Positions 40,946-49,339 are shown, counted from the first letter of the stretch. The stretch: 61,669 nt of DNA from Firmicutes bacterium UBA4996 (GCA_002396805.1 DGYW01000029.1:49184-110852); one strand, 5' to 3'. A program made the numbers and translations. Notes: generated by a model from the letters alone, not told the origin.

Positions 40946-41622
40946 TAATCTTCCAGATTACCTAAGAACTCCAGGTCGTTAATGACCAGACGAAAACGGC
41001 ACCCAAGGAGGATGGATGCTTCTTTGCACATTTCCATTCTGGTTAGGTAGATCTCGAAAAAGTCCATGATTTGACACATTCGCTGATCGAAGTCTATGTC
41101 TAAAGTGATCGTGCGTAAGGCACGGTCTACGTAGAGTTTTGTATTAGTGATCGCTAGGTTGACCCGGTCGTGAATGCCAGGTCGCCGATGGTTTTCCACA
41201 CGATTGGCCCTTGTTCTATGGGCGTCACTCTTATCCGCCAGAATGAGTGCTGCAGCCACAGGGGTCACTGCTTGGCCAATTTCTTCTTCATGGTTTGCTA
41301 TGGCGGTAGTGATGGTACAGATTTCATCAAGATCCATGCCCAAATTACGGAGCTCGTAGTATACTAAATTGGCGCCGGAAATACTATGGTGTTTGCGGTT
41401 CAGCATGTTTCCTACATCGTGGAGATAACCGGCAATTGCGCCTAGTTCTACAGTTCGTTCATCAAACTCTAATTCAGACAGAATTTGGGCAGTTTTCGTA
41501 GAGACGTAGGAAACATGGCGCAGACCATGGTCAGTATAGCCCCTTGCTCGCAGGTAGGCGTTGGAATTTTCGATGAGCGTTCGAAAAGTATGGTTTTGCT
41601 GAATGTCTTTGAGGGTAATCAT
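40942..41622 (-). CDS. HD-domain metal-dependent phosphohydrolase
   Basis: A 226-residue HD-fold protein. Metal ligands are visible: His in YTDHGLRHVSYVS, the HD pair in AGYLHDVGN, His in ANHEEE and Asp in ILADKSDAHR. This layout fits small HD proteins that act on nucleotides or cyclic dinucleotides; substrate unknown. On the minus strand ATG 41622 lies 8 bases after TAGGAGG; a GTG at 41631 lies inside the site. An extended -10 promoter lies at 41653. It takes the place that yviA holds in Bacillus. Confidence 0.75.
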   Translation of the reverse strand: MITLKDIQQNHTFRTLIENSNAYLRARGYTDHGLRHVSYVSTKTAQILSELEFDERTVELGAIAGYLHDVGNMLNRKHHSISGANLVYYELRNLGMDLDEICTITTAIANHEEEIGQAVTPVAAALILADKSDAHRTRANRVENHRRPGIHDRVNLAITNTKLYVDRALRTITLDIDFDQRMCQIMDFFEIYLTRMEMCKEASILLGCRFRLVINDLEFLGNLEDY

Positions 41623-41652
41623 TTTATTCACCTCCTAATAGGTATTGATTTA

Positions 41653-41681
41653 GTTATATCACAATGTTGAAATGGAGACAA
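41653..41681 (-). promoter_or_regulatory. Promoter of the HD-domain gene
   Basis: On the minus strand TTGTCT, 17 bases, then TATAAC preceded by TGA (extended -10). It lies 31 bases before the HD gene start. Confidence 0.5.
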
Positions 41682-41699
41682 GCGGATCAAAAGCCCGAA

Positions 41700-41720
41700 G
41701 GTCCCCTTGTATTTGGGACC
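41700..41720 (+). other. Hairpin GGTCCC/GGGACC, unit 1 of a tandem pair
   Basis: GGTCCC (41700-41705) pairs with GGGACC (41715-41720) over a 9-base loop. A similar hairpin (GGTCC 41852-41856 with GGACC 41868-41872) lies about 150 bases on, before the second C-rich hairpin. Confidence 0.4.
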
Positions 41721-41749
41721 ATGGTCCGATAGCAATTCGCTGGATTGGG

Positions 41750-41842
41750 TGTTAAGATAAACACAGTAAGCGAACCTGATTTTGTTAAATAAGGTAGTGG
41801 CCACCCCAACCCCGACCCCGGCCACTACCTTCATTTATTTTT
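41750..41842 (+). ncRNA. Candidate small RNA 1 with C-rich terminator loop
   Basis: TGT-TAAGAT (41750-41758) is an extended -10 that would start an RNA near 41765. AAGGTAGTGGCC (41791-41802) and GGCCACTACCTT (41820-41831) form a perfect 12-pair stem holding a 17-base loop made almost only of C (ACCCC-AACCCC-GACCCC), followed by ATTTATTTTT. It looks like a terminator-ended sRNA of about 75 bases whose loop can pair with G-rich ribosome sites, like the C-rich loops of RsaE-type sRNAs. No protein frame fits. Confidence 0.5.
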
Positions 41843-41899
41843 GGACACGAGGGTCCTAGAGAAATTGGGACCTTTGGTCAGTGTTAGGGAAGTCGTTTA

Positions 41900-41985
41900 C
41901 GTGATAATCTATATTTAATGAATTTATTGCAAGAAGAGACAGTAGCCACCCCCAACCCGACCCCCGGCTACTGTCTTTTCTTTGT
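41900..41985 (+). ncRNA. Candidate small RNA 2 with C-rich terminator loop
   Basis: GACAGTAGCC (41938-41947) and GGCTACTGTC (41966-41975) form a perfect 10-pair stem with an 18-base loop, ACCCCC-AACCC-GACCCCC, followed by a T-rich tail. The stem sequence differs from that of unit 1, but the loop is almost the same, so the loop is the conserved part. A TATATT box at 41910 is the only promoter hint. The rest of 41840-41990 shows no gene. Confidence 0.5.
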
Positions 41986-42069
41986 CTTCTTTTGGGGACC
42001 CCTAACCGAACTAGCGAATATACTAGACTAACCACTAAAGATGACCCTTTTCGGGTAGGGGGCGATCGC

Positions 42070-42288
42070 ATGAAAGGTCAGAACCTTTCTCTCCTTACCC
42101 CACGGGAGTGCGAGGTATTAAAGTTAATGGCTCAAGGGCTTTCCAATGGGGAAATCGCCACAGTATTATTTATTAGTCGCCATACAGTGAAAAACCATGT
42201 GAGTAGCATCTATCGTAAGCTTGGCGAAAACGATCGAACCAGGGTGGCTCTGTTAGCCGTTGGGGAAAAGTTGGTCAATACGGAGTAA
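42070..42288 (+). CDS. GerE-size LuxR-type helix-turn-helix regulator
   Basis: ATG 42070 follows GGGGG with 7-base spacing; an upstream in-frame ATG (41992) overlaps the sRNA 2 tail and has no ribosome site. The 72-residue product is only a LuxR/GerE DNA-binding domain: LTPRECEVLKLMAQGLSNGEIA ... SRHTVKNHVSSIYRKL. Size matches GerE, a late spore-coat regulator of Bacillus, but such small proteins have other roles too. No receiver domain is present, so activity must be set by abundance or a partner. A TATACT box at 42019 may be its -10. Confidence 0.82.
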   Translation: MKGQNLSLLTPRECEVLKLMAQGLSNGEIATVLFISRHTVKNHVSSIYRKLGENDRTRVALLAVGEKLVNTE

Positions 42289-42297
42289 AGTGGCTGA

Positions 42298-42335
42298 GAC
42301 GACATTTATCATTGATAGGTGTCGTTTCTTTTTTT
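42298..42335 (+). terminator. Terminator of the GerE-like gene
   Basis: ACGACA/TGTCGT with an inner TATC/GATA stem and an ATT loop, followed by a run of T broken by one C. Confidence 0.8.
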
Positions 42336-42394
42336 GCAGGACTTGAGCAGCTGCGGGAAGAAGTAGTTTCTTGCCCAGGGTCGAGGAGGAACTT

Positions 42395-44068
42395 ATGCAA
42401 AAATTGCAGGTGTTCGTTGCTCATACAAATGGACAAAGGCTACTCGGCCTGACTCGTAATCCCCACTATCTACAGGATTTGGTGGGAGAGGATCTACACA
42501 ATAGCTTAATTTTGACCAAACCACTACCTAGTTCGCAGGCGTACGACCAACTGGAACAGTGGAAAATTCGACTGCAAGGTAACTTAGCTTCGGTATGGTG
42601 GTGGTATTTGACCTGGTTCAAGCCTCGAGTGGAGCTAGAGCTGGTCCCCAGGTTAGGGTATGCTGATTTAGAGGAGATTCTTGAGGCTATCTCCGCTGTT
42701 CTCAGGGGAAGAATCTTGTGGGAAGGGCAGGTGCTCAAAGCTCTAAGGCAAGAAGGATTTTGGCCCAGCGATCTGAGTCGAGCCCTTGATCTTGGGGTGC
42801 ATCAGGGCTTGTTACTACAATACCCAGGTTTTACCCGGGGAGCGTGGGGTAGCGTGGTCTGTAATCGTTGTCAAAGCGAGGGTCCGGTGCTCCGTCCCTG
42901 TGTTAATTGTGGTAGTCAGGATTGTTTTTATTGTTTGGATTGTGAAAGCATGGGCGAAAATCGCGGTTGTAGCACTTTGTTGGCTATGGCAGCCCCGCAC
43001 CAATCTAGAACCAGCAATCCGGTGGACTTAAGACTAACCTTCGCCTTGACTAAAGCCCAAGCAGATGCGACCACAGAACTAATGGAGTTTTGGCAAGGGC
43101 CCGAGGAGCGAGCCCTTGTTTGGGCGGCTTGTGGAGCAGGAAAGACGGAAGTCACCTTTCCCCTTATCCAAAGGGCTTTGAGTGAAGGCAAGCAAGTATT
43201 ATTTACTATCCCCAGACAGGATATCGTACGTGAGATGGTGGAGCGTCTCAGCAGTGCGTTTCCTCAAGTTACGGTGGCAGCCCATTATGGGGGACAACCT
43301 TGGTTGGCGCCAGGTAGTTTGGTGGTGGCCACAACCCATCAGGTACTCCATTTTTACCGCCGTTTCGAGTTGGTAATTCTCGATGAAGTAGATGCTTTTC
43401 CCTATCAGGGTAACGAAGTCCTCCGCCATGGTTTGCTCCGCTCCCTTGTGCCAGGGGGTAAATTGGTGGAAATGACTGCAACCCCCCAATCCCTAACAAC
43501 ATACGACCGGGTGATTACTATTCCAGCCCGCTACCATGGCTATCCCCTACCAGAACCACAATTCATCTTAAAAACACTTCCTGCCTGGGACGACATTAAC
43601 TGTCGGAATTTGCCCCATGTTATTTCTGATGTGCTAAGGAAAGGGGGACAGCCTTGGTTAGTTTTCGTTCCCACCATTGCTTCTTGCGGCAAGTTACAGA
43701 AGGTTTTGGCAGAGGCTCTCGGATGTGAGGTGGGGATGTGCCACTCCCAAGAGCCACAGCGCATTCGGACGATCCAACGTTTTCGAGATGGTGAACTTTC
43801 TGTGCTGGTGACAACTTCGGTTTTGGAAAGGGGAGTTAATTTCCCTCGGGTGGGAGTTATGGTACTGTATGCGGATCATGGGGTCTTTTCCACTAGTGCC
43901 TTAGTGCAAATCGCTGGACGGGTCGGGCGTACTGCTGAATTTCCCAGAGGTGAAGTAGTCTTTGTGGGAGCAAGAAGAACGCCAAACATGAACCAGGCAC
44001 TTCGCCTGGTTAGACAACTAAATAACGAAGCTAACACTAAGGGGTTGTTAACCAATGGGACTAGCTAA
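42395..44068 (+). CDS. comFA: ComFA-like DNA-uptake helicase
   Basis: ComFA is the ATP-driven DNA translocase/helicase of natural transformation. The 557-residue protein has an amino-terminal region without known domain, a four-Cys zinc finger (CNRCQSEG ... CVNCGSQDCFYC, about residues 155-185), Walker A AACGAGKTE near 245, DEVD box LVILDEVDAFPY, TATP motif, and C-terminal helicase motifs VLERGVNFPRV and IAGRVGRT. ATG 42395 follows GAGGAGGA. comFC starts inside its end (14-base overlap); no comFB lies between them. Other competence genes are not in this window. Confidence 0.88.
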   Translation: MQKLQVFVAHTNGQRLLGLTRNPHYLQDLVGEDLHNSLILTKPLPSSQAYDQLEQWKIRLQGNLASVWWWYLTWFKPRVELELVPRLGYADLEEILEAISAVLRGRILWEGQVLKALRQEGFWPSDLSRALDLGVHQGLLLQYPGFTRGAWGSVVCNRCQSEGPVLRPCVNCGSQDCFYCLDCESMGENRGCSTLLAMAAPHQSRTSNPVDLRLTFALTKAQADATTELMEFWQGPEERALVWAACGAGKTEVTFPLIQRALSEGKQVLFTIPRQDIVREMVERLSSAFPQVTVAAHYGGQPWLAPGSLVVATTHQVLHFYRRFELVILDEVDAFPYQGNEVLRHGLLRSLVPGGKLVEMTATPQSLTTYDRVITIPARYHGYPLPEPQFILKTLPAWDDINCRNLPHVISDVLRKGGQPWLVFVPTIASCGKLQKVLAEALGCEVGMCHSQEPQRIRTIQRFRDGELSVLVTTSVLERGVNFPRVGVMVLYADHGVFSTSALVQIAGRVGRTAEFPRGEVVFVGARRTPNMNQALRLVRQLNNEANTKGLLTNGTS

Positions 44069-44741
44069 GTGGTGGCGCGCCTTAGATGAATTGATTTTTC
44101 CCCCCAATCCCCCTTGTCCTCTCTGCGGGCAACGCGCGAGTTTATTAGTGGGGGCCTGTCAAAGTTGTTTAGATTCGTTGGCGATTGGGTGGAAGGAAGG
44201 TGAAGCCTACGGTTACCCGCATTTCTCTCTGTTTCCCTACCAAGGCTTTGCTAGGGATCTTGTGCATAAAATGAAGTTTCAAAGTGGATATGAGATTGCT
44301 TGTACATTGGGAAAATTCTTGGGTCTTGCCTCACGTGAAGAACCCCGGTTGGCTCAGGTGGACTTACTGGTTCCAGTACCTCTACATCCTAGCCGTATGC
44401 AGGAACGGGGATTTAACCAGGCGGGAGTTCTTGCCGATAAGATTAGTAGAGCCTTGAGGCGGCCAATTAACGAACATGTGGTGCGCATTCGTCAGACCGC
44501 ACCCCAAAGTGGCCTCACAGCCACCACTCGGAAGAAGAATCTCCAGGGAGCGTTCGCAGTGTTGCCCGGTGCTGATTTTCAAGGTAAACAGTGTTTGATT
44601 GTGGATGACGTAATCACTTCTGGCTACACATTTAGTACCGTAGCCCGGGTTATTGAACAATATGGAGGGAAACCTCTTGGTGTCTTTGCGTCGCGTACAG
44701 AAATCTATGAGGAGAGTGAACATAGTGCTCAGGAATTGTGA
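44055..44741 (+). CDS. comFC: ComFC-like phosphoribosyltransferase-fold protein
   Basis: A 228-residue protein with a four-Cys zinc knuckle (CPLCGQ ... CQSCLDSL) and a phosphoribosyltransferase fold with the PRPP-loop CLIVDDVITSGYTFST near residue 180-195; VPVPLHPSRMQERGFNQA is the ComFC/GntX signature. It helps bring single-stranded DNA into the cytoplasm with ComFA. Overlap with comFA suggests coupling. Confidence 0.92.
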   Translation: MGLAKWWRALDELIFPPNPPCPLCGQRASLLVGACQSCLDSLAIGWKEGEAYGYPHFSLFPYQGFARDLVHKMKFQSGYEIACTLGKFLGLASREEPRLAQVDLLVPVPLHPSRMQERGFNQAGVLADKISRALRRPINEHVVRIRQTAPQSGLTATTRKKNLQGAFAVLPGADFQGKQCLIVDDVITSGYTFSTVARVIEQYGGKPLGVFASRTEIYEESEHSAQEL

Positions 44742-45120
44742 AGAATGTAATCGGGTTTTCGCCCATCCTAGTCGTCGTTTGTGCGAGGATTGCTATCAGA
44801 AGGAACAAGAGCAATTTACTGCGGTCAAGGAGTATTTGCAAGAGAACCCAGGAGCCTCAGTTGCAGAGGTGGCCAAGGCAACGGAAGTTGACTTGGATAC
44901 AATTTATGAGTTCATCCGGGAAGGACGTCTGCACATTATCCCTAGTGATGTGGAATTTCAATGTGAAATTTGTGGGGACACCATAAGCACAGGTCGTGTG
45001 TGTAGTAAGTGCCGTGCAGAGTTCCGCAAAAGTTCGTATGTTGCCCCTGAACCAGAAAACAAGTCGCAGAGTCGTTCCTCGAGGGTCCACTACTTGGATC
45101 AGATTAAAGATCGGCGTTAG
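44725..45120 (+). CDS. yvyF: YvyF-type flagellar-region zinc-finger protein (TIGR03826)
   Basis: GTG 44725 follows GAGGAGA by about 9 bases and gives MLRNCEECNRVF. The 131-residue protein has two zinc knuckles (CEECNRVF ... CEDCYQ; CEICGDTI ... CSKCRAEF) around a helix-turn-helix-like middle (ASVAEVAKATEVDLDTIYEFIREGRL). This is the family found next to flgM in Bacillus and clostridia and suspected to regulate flagellar genes. It overlaps comFC by 17 bases. Confidence 0.85.
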   Translation: MLRNCEECNRVFAHPSRRLCEDCYQKEQEQFTAVKEYLQENPGASVAEVAKATEVDLDTIYEFIREGRLHIIPSDVEFQCEICGDTISTGRVCSKCRAEFRKSSYVAPEPENKSQSRSSRVHYLDQIKDRR

Positions 45121-45121
45121 C

Positions 45122-45149
45122 TAAAGTTTCTATAGGGTTCTGCCGAAGA
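45122..45149 (+). promoter_or_regulatory. Sigma-28 (SigD/FliA) promoter upstream of flgM
   Basis: TAAAGTTT at 45122-45129 and GCCGAAGA at 45142-45149 match the flagellar sigma consensus (TAAAGTTT, about 11 bases, GCCGATAA), with 12 bases between them. It lies 30 bases before flgM, the known place of such a promoter in Bacillus. Confidence 0.78.
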
Positions 45150-45178
45150 TAGTAGTGAGGGAAAAAGGGGGTTTCAAG

Positions 45179-45463
45179 ATGATTGTATCTAACAAGGTAG
45201 CTGTGCAACGCATCGCCCAGATTTATCAGGAGCAAAAGCAAGGGGGGCGGATAAAGAAGCAAGGTGGTAGTCAGTCTTTTAATGATGAGGTTAGGTTGTC
45301 CTCAGAGGGGAAAGAAATGCAAGCCATGCTTCAAAAGCTGCAAGCAGCTCCAGCCATTAGACCCCAAGCGGAAGAGATTAAGGTGGCGGTTCAGGAAGGT
45401 ACTTATAAGGTATCGCCACGACAGGTTGCTGCGGGGATTTTGCAGTCTTGGGATAGGAGTTAA
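45179..45463 (+). CDS. flgM: Anti-sigma-28 factor FlgM
   Basis: FlgM holds sigma-28 inactive until the hook-basal body is complete. The 94-residue protein has the low-complexity first half and the C-terminal sigma-binding helices (RPQAEEIKVAVQEGTYKVSPRQVAAGIL) with the FlgM hallmark of an IKxAVxxGxYxV run. ATG 45179 follows AAAGGGGG. An upstream sigma-28 promoter makes a feedback loop with its own target. Confidence 0.88.
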   Translation: MIVSNKVAVQRIAQIYQEQKQGGRIKKQGGSQSFNDEVRLSSEGKEMQAMLQKLQAAPAIRPQAEEIKVAVQEGTYKVSPRQVAAGILQSWDRS

Positions 45464-45468
45464 TTACC

Positions 45469-45927
45469 ATGAGTGTCTGGAATGATTTCCTGTCTATTTT
45501 GCAAACTGAAAATGCGTTGTTGCAGGAGTTAATTGAACTAAGTACAGCCAAACAAAAGCACATAAATGACGCCCAAGAAGTGGCACGCCTCGCTAGCGAA
45601 GAGCAAAGTATTCTAACTCGCCTGGAGAAGGTGGACCAAGAACGGGCGTTGCTTTTCGATGTGGTTGCACCTGGACAAAAACTTGAGGGCTGGCTCAGTA
45701 CACTTGGTGATGAACAACAGGAGGAAGTAGGTCCACTCGTTTTGGATTTGGCTCAGAATCTAGGGACATTGCAGGCACTTAATGATCTTAATCAAGAGCT
45801 TTTGGCCCAATCTTTGAGCTATGTTCAATTCTCCCTCAATCTACTAACTGGAGATGATCAATCTCCGACTTATGCCAGGCCAGGAACGGGCAGTTCGGGG
45901 ACGTCAATCTTTGACCGGAAGGTGTAG
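45469..45927 (+). CDS. flgN: FlgN-like chaperone for hook-associated proteins (YvyG)
   Basis: A 152-residue, almost wholly helical protein (LLQELIELSTAKQKHINDAQ ... EEQSILTRLEKVDQERA) of FlgN type that delivers FlgK and FlgL to the export gate. It is weakly conserved; size, helical content and position between flgM and flgK carry the call. The stop lies 4 bases before the flgK ATG. Confidence 0.82.
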   Translation: MSVWNDFLSILQTENALLQELIELSTAKQKHINDAQEVARLASEEQSILTRLEKVDQERALLFDVVAPGQKLEGWLSTLGDEQQEEVGPLVLDLAQNLGTLQALNDLNQELLAQSLSYVQFSLNLLTGDDQSPTYARPGTGSSGTSIFDRKV

Positions 45928-45931
45928 AACT

Positions 45932-47380
45932 ATGAGAACAACATTCAGTGGAATTTCCATTGCTCTGCGGGCTCTTCAGGCCCAGCAGGTTTCTTTAGAT
46001 GTGACTGGACATAACGTAGCTAACGTGAATAATCCCAATTATTCGCGCCAAAGCGCTCTACATGCGGCCACTAAACCATACCCTACGCCTATGATGGGTT
46101 ATACTCCATCCAACGGCCAATTGGGTACAGGTGTGCAGATTAGCCAGATTAACCGTATGCGCGATAGTTTTATTGATCTACGTTTGCGCCAGCAATTAAC
46201 CAACTTAAACTACTGGGATACCCTACGGGATGGTCTTACCCAAGTGGAATTGTTTTTTAACGAGCCTACAGAAAATGGGATTCATCACGCTCTAGATCAG
46301 TTCTGGGATTCTTTGCAGGATCTGAGTAGGGAACCGGACTTTGCTTCAGTTCGTGAAGTAGTGGTGCAAAGAGCCCAGGTTTTAGTTGAAGCCATTGGTA
46401 CCACTCGGGGGCAGCTTCAGAGTCTGCGGGAAAATGTGAACTCGAACATTCCCATCAAGGTCAATGAAATTAACTCTTTAGCCACCCGCCTAGCGGACAT
46501 TAACGTTCAAATCGGTAAGATTAGTGCTACCGGTAGTCTTCCCAACGATTTGTTGGATACCCGGGATGCCCTTTTAGAAGAGCTGTCTCAACTCGTCGAC
46601 ATTGAGGTGGTCCAAGACCATGTTAACATGGTGGGTGTGACTATTGGTGGAGCAAGCCTAGTACACCGGGGTACGGCTTATGCTTTGACTACAACTAGAG
46701 TTGCTAGTCCTGCCGAGGGCTACGAGAAAAACGAGATCAAGTGGGCAGCGACCGGTAATGATGTACAGATCAGATTAGGCGAGGTTGGTGGGCTCTTGCA
46801 ATTTCGGAATCAGGAAATCCAACAGGCCATCAATGATCTGGATCAGTGGACACTAGAGTTTGCGAAGGAGTTTAACCAGATTCACAGTGGTGGTGATGAT
46901 CTGAATGGAGACGGTGGCTCATCGGGTGAACCAGACTTTTTTGTCTATGCCGGAGATGATGACAGGTTTGCAGCGCTGAATATTAGGGTGAACGAGAAGA
47001 TTGCTGACGATGTGAACTTGATTCGAGCCAGTTCCAAGGTGGGGAGTGCTGAGGGTAATGGTCAAAATGCTTTAGAGTTAGCCCGCCTTAGATTTAGACC
47101 CCCAAAAAATGCGAAAACCACTATAGGTGAATCTTTTAACGCCATTATTTCTAAGTTGGGTGTCAATACCCAAAAGGCAAAGAAGATGTTTGAAAATGAT
47201 GAGACCTTGGCGGGTCACCTTCAAAATCTAAAAGAGTCTGTTTCGGGAGTTAGTTTGGACGAAGAAATGGCAAATATGATTCGTTTTCAACATGCCTATG
47301 GAGCAGCGGCCCGTATGATGACCGCTGTGGATGAGACATTAGATACGATTATTAATCGTTTAGGTATAGTAGGTCGTTAG
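45932..47380 (+). CDS. flgK: Flagellar hook-associated protein 1, FlgK
   Basis: FlgK is the first hook-filament junction protein. ATG 45932 gives the canonical MRTTFSGISIALRALQAQQ and GHNVANVNNPNYSRQ; the open frame upstream lies inside flgN. The 482 residues end with DEEMANMIRFQHAYGAAARMMTA and DTIINRLG, the matching D0 helix. The middle domain is short compared with enterobacterial FlgK (about 550). Confidence 0.95.
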   Translation: MRTTFSGISIALRALQAQQVSLDVTGHNVANVNNPNYSRQSALHAATKPYPTPMMGYTPSNGQLGTGVQISQINRMRDSFIDLRLRQQLTNLNYWDTLRDGLTQVELFFNEPTENGIHHALDQFWDSLQDLSREPDFASVREVVVQRAQVLVEAIGTTRGQLQSLRENVNSNIPIKVNEINSLATRLADINVQIGKISATGSLPNDLLDTRDALLEELSQLVDIEVVQDHVNMVGVTIGGASLVHRGTAYALTTTRVASPAEGYEKNEIKWAATGNDVQIRLGEVGGLLQFRNQEIQQAINDLDQWTLEFAKEFNQIHSGGDDLNGDGGSSGEPDFFVYAGDDDRFAALNIRVNEKIADDVNLIRASSKVGSAEGNGQNALELARLRFRPPKNAKTTIGESFNAIISKLGVNTQKAKKMFENDETLAGHLQNLKESVSGVSLDEEMANMIRFQHAYGAAARMMTAVDETLDTIINRLGIVGR

Positions 47381-47393
47381 GAGGGTATGAGTT

Positions 47394-48284
47394 ATGCGCA
47401 TTACCAACAGAACCATAAGTAATAATCTGCTCCTTAACCTGAATCGGAGTATGGGTCGTTTGGATCGCTTAAACAACCAATTGGGATCTAAGAAACAAAT
47501 TAGGGTGCCTTCCGATGACCCAGTAAAGGCCGGTGTTGTTCTGCGGATGAACACCTCAGTTCGGGAAACAGAACAATACATTCGCAACACTGATTCAGCT
47601 GTTTCTTGGCTCGATGCCTCTGATATTGTCTTCCAGGATGTAATTTCGGTGATCCATCGGGCTAAGGAATTAGCTAACCGAGGTGCTTCTACTCATTTGG
47701 ATGATACCTCTAGGCAAGCTTTAGCAGATGAGGTTTTTCAGCTGCACGATAATTTGCAGCAGTTAGCCAACTCCACCCACGGAGGTCGCTATTTGTTCGC
47801 CGGACAGAAGACCCAAACCAAACCATTTGAACCTGAGCAAAATACTCCAGATGGGGAAATTCCAATAATGGAGTTTAAGGGTGACGAAGAGAAACTGGAG
47901 TTTGAAATCGGAGTCAATGTGAAGATGGCAGTGAACATGAAAGGAAAAGAGATCTTTAGCGAGCTTTTTACCACCTTGGGGAACTTACATGGTCAGCTAA
48001 CTGGCGTACAGTCTGATAACGATAGCATGGGCAAGCTAGACGAAGCCTTGGATAACGTCTTGAGACATGTTTCTGAACTAGGGGGCAAGCAAAATCGCGT
48101 GGAGTTGGCCCAAGAGCGGTTAAAGGACTTGAACCTCAATCTCAAAAAGATCCGTTCTGAAGCGGAGGACTTGGACTACTCTGAAGCCATTATGAATTTG
48201 AAAATGGAGGAATTTGCCTATCGCACTGCCCTCTCAGTAGGGGCTCGCATTATTCAGCCGTCCCTAATTGACTTTTTGCGTTAA
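47394..48284 (+). CDS. flgL: Flagellar hook-associated protein 3, FlgL
   Basis: The second junction protein, 296 residues, with the flagellin-like first helix (MRITNRTISNNLLLNLNRSM), VPSDDPVKAG, GGRYLFAGQKT, and the C-terminal helix (YSEAIMNLKMEEFAYRTALS) ending QPSLIDFLR. Normal length. It follows flgK by 13 bases. Confidence 0.95.
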   Translation: MRITNRTISNNLLLNLNRSMGRLDRLNNQLGSKKQIRVPSDDPVKAGVVLRMNTSVRETEQYIRNTDSAVSWLDASDIVFQDVISVIHRAKELANRGASTHLDDTSRQALADEVFQLHDNLQQLANSTHGGRYLFAGQKTQTKPFEPEQNTPDGEIPIMEFKGDEEKLEFEIGVNVKMAVNMKGKEIFSELFTTLGNLHGQLTGVQSDNDSMGKLDEALDNVLRHVSELGGKQNRVELAQERLKDLNLNLKKIRSEAEDLDYSEAIMNLKMEEFAYRTALSVGARIIQPSLIDFLR

Positions 48285-48295
48285 GGTAAAAAGCC

Positions 48296-48784
48296 ATGTT
48301 AAGCATTAGCACCACCTATCCCTACTTTGAGCTAGAGACCTATGCACCCAGGGCCCAGATTGAGCAGAGAGTGAGTCAGATTCAAATTGAGACTCATGGG
48401 CCCAGTCTGGAGATTGACCAAAGGCAAAGTCGCAATGAGCTAGGCATTGGTGGTTACCAGTATATGAGTCGCCAAATTAGAGAAAAAAGTTATCACAAGG
48501 TGTTGGCCAGCATTGCCCAGATGGCTCAGGAGGGCGATGAGGTGATGAATCGAGCCGGTCACTTTCGGGAAGAAATGATTTTTCCGGATATAACCAAACG
48601 GCGGATGGACGAGAAAATCCCTGAGTTAAACATTGCTGTTGCACCCCAGACTAGACCGGATATTCGTTTTAATTATGAACAGGAGATCGCTTGGGACCAA
48701 GGAGGGGCCTTTATTACACACCAGATTCGTCCACCGACATTTACCTGGTATTTAGGTGAGGTCAGAGTGGAGTATCGTGGGTGA
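48296..48784 (+). CDS. yviE: YviE-like DUF6470 flagellar-operon protein
   Basis: A 162-residue protein with a repeating beta pattern (LEIDQRQSRNELGIGG, IRFNYEQEIAWDQGG) of the YviE/DUF6470 family, found between flgL and fliW in Bacillus and clostridia. Its role is unknown. The first GTG of the fliW frame lies inside its end. Confidence 0.82.
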   Translation: MLSISTTYPYFELETYAPRAQIEQRVSQIQIETHGPSLEIDQRQSRNELGIGGYQYMSRQIREKSYHKVLASIAQMAQEGDEVMNRAGHFREEMIFPDITKRRMDEKIPELNIAVAPQTRPDIRFNYEQEIAWDQGGAFITHQIRPPTFTWYLGEVRVEYRG

Positions 48785-48800
48785 AAATGAGGTGGATCGG

Positions 48801-49295
48801 GTGGAATTACAGACGAAAATTGGTACTTTACAGATACAAGAAGAAGACATTATTCAATTTCCCACAGGGATCTTAGGTTTTGCAGATATCCATCGTTATG
48901 TATTAGTCGAACAAGAAGAGAGTTTCTTCAGTTTCTTACAGTCAGTGGACGAGCCTGCCTTAACCTTCGTGGTCATGATACCTGAGTTAGTCTGCTGTGA
49001 GTACTCAGTGAAACTTAATGAAGAACAAATCGAGCTACTTCAGTTTGACTCACCAGAGGACGGCAAGGTTTATGCCATCGTAACTGTTCCAGAAAATGTG
49101 GCAGAGATGACAGTAAATCTGCAAGCTCCAGTTGTTATTAACTCTAAGAAGCGACTGGGAGCACAAATCGTTATTACGGACAGTGCGTATCATACGAAAC
49201 ATAATGTGTTAGCTGAAATGCAGAAGAATGCCTTCTTTTTAGGAAAACAAAAAGTAGATGGGCAAAAGGCAGAAGAGGTTCGAGAATCGGTCTAA
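48801..49295 (+). CDS. fliW: Flagellar assembly factor FliW
   Basis: FliW binds CsrA and flagellin in a partner switch that matches flagellin synthesis to export. The start is uncertain: GTG 48801 gives MELQTKIGTLQIQEEDIIQF, the family start, with AGGTGG 5 bases upstream; GTG 48777 also has a site. The product from 48801 has 164 residues with FPTGILGFADIHRYVLV, SVDEPALTFVVMIP and the closing VVINSKKRLGAQIV. csrA follows after a 44-base leader. The flagellin gene usually found next to csrA is absent. Confidence 0.92.
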   Translation: MELQTKIGTLQIQEEDIIQFPTGILGFADIHRYVLVEQEESFFSFLQSVDEPALTFVVMIPELVCCEYSVKLNEEQIELLQFDSPEDGKVYAIVTVPENVAEMTVNLQAPVVINSKKRLGAQIVITDSAYHTKHNVLAEMQKNAFFLGKQKVDGQKAEEVRESV

Positions 49296-49297
49296 TT

Positions 49298-49334
49298 CTG
49301 GACTAATTCGGAAAGAATAAAGTCCAGGGAGGGA
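49298..49334 (+). promoter_or_regulatory. Hairpin with GGA motifs in the csrA leader, possible CsrA binding site
   Basis: CTGGACT (49298-49304) pairs with AGTCCAG (49321-49327) around a loop that shows GGA (49310-49312). The next bases, GGGAGGGA, carry two more GGA and are the csrA ribosome site. CsrA binds GGA in hairpin loops and at ribosome sites, so autoregulation is plausible. Confidence 0.45.
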
Positions 49335-49339
49335 CAACT

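Noticed and set aside
41791..41975. G-quadruplex on the minus strand (runs of G opposite the C-rich loops)
   Set aside because: The minus strand does carry several G runs, but the perfect flanking stems and T-rich plus-strand tails are better explained by terminator-ended RNAs on the plus strand.
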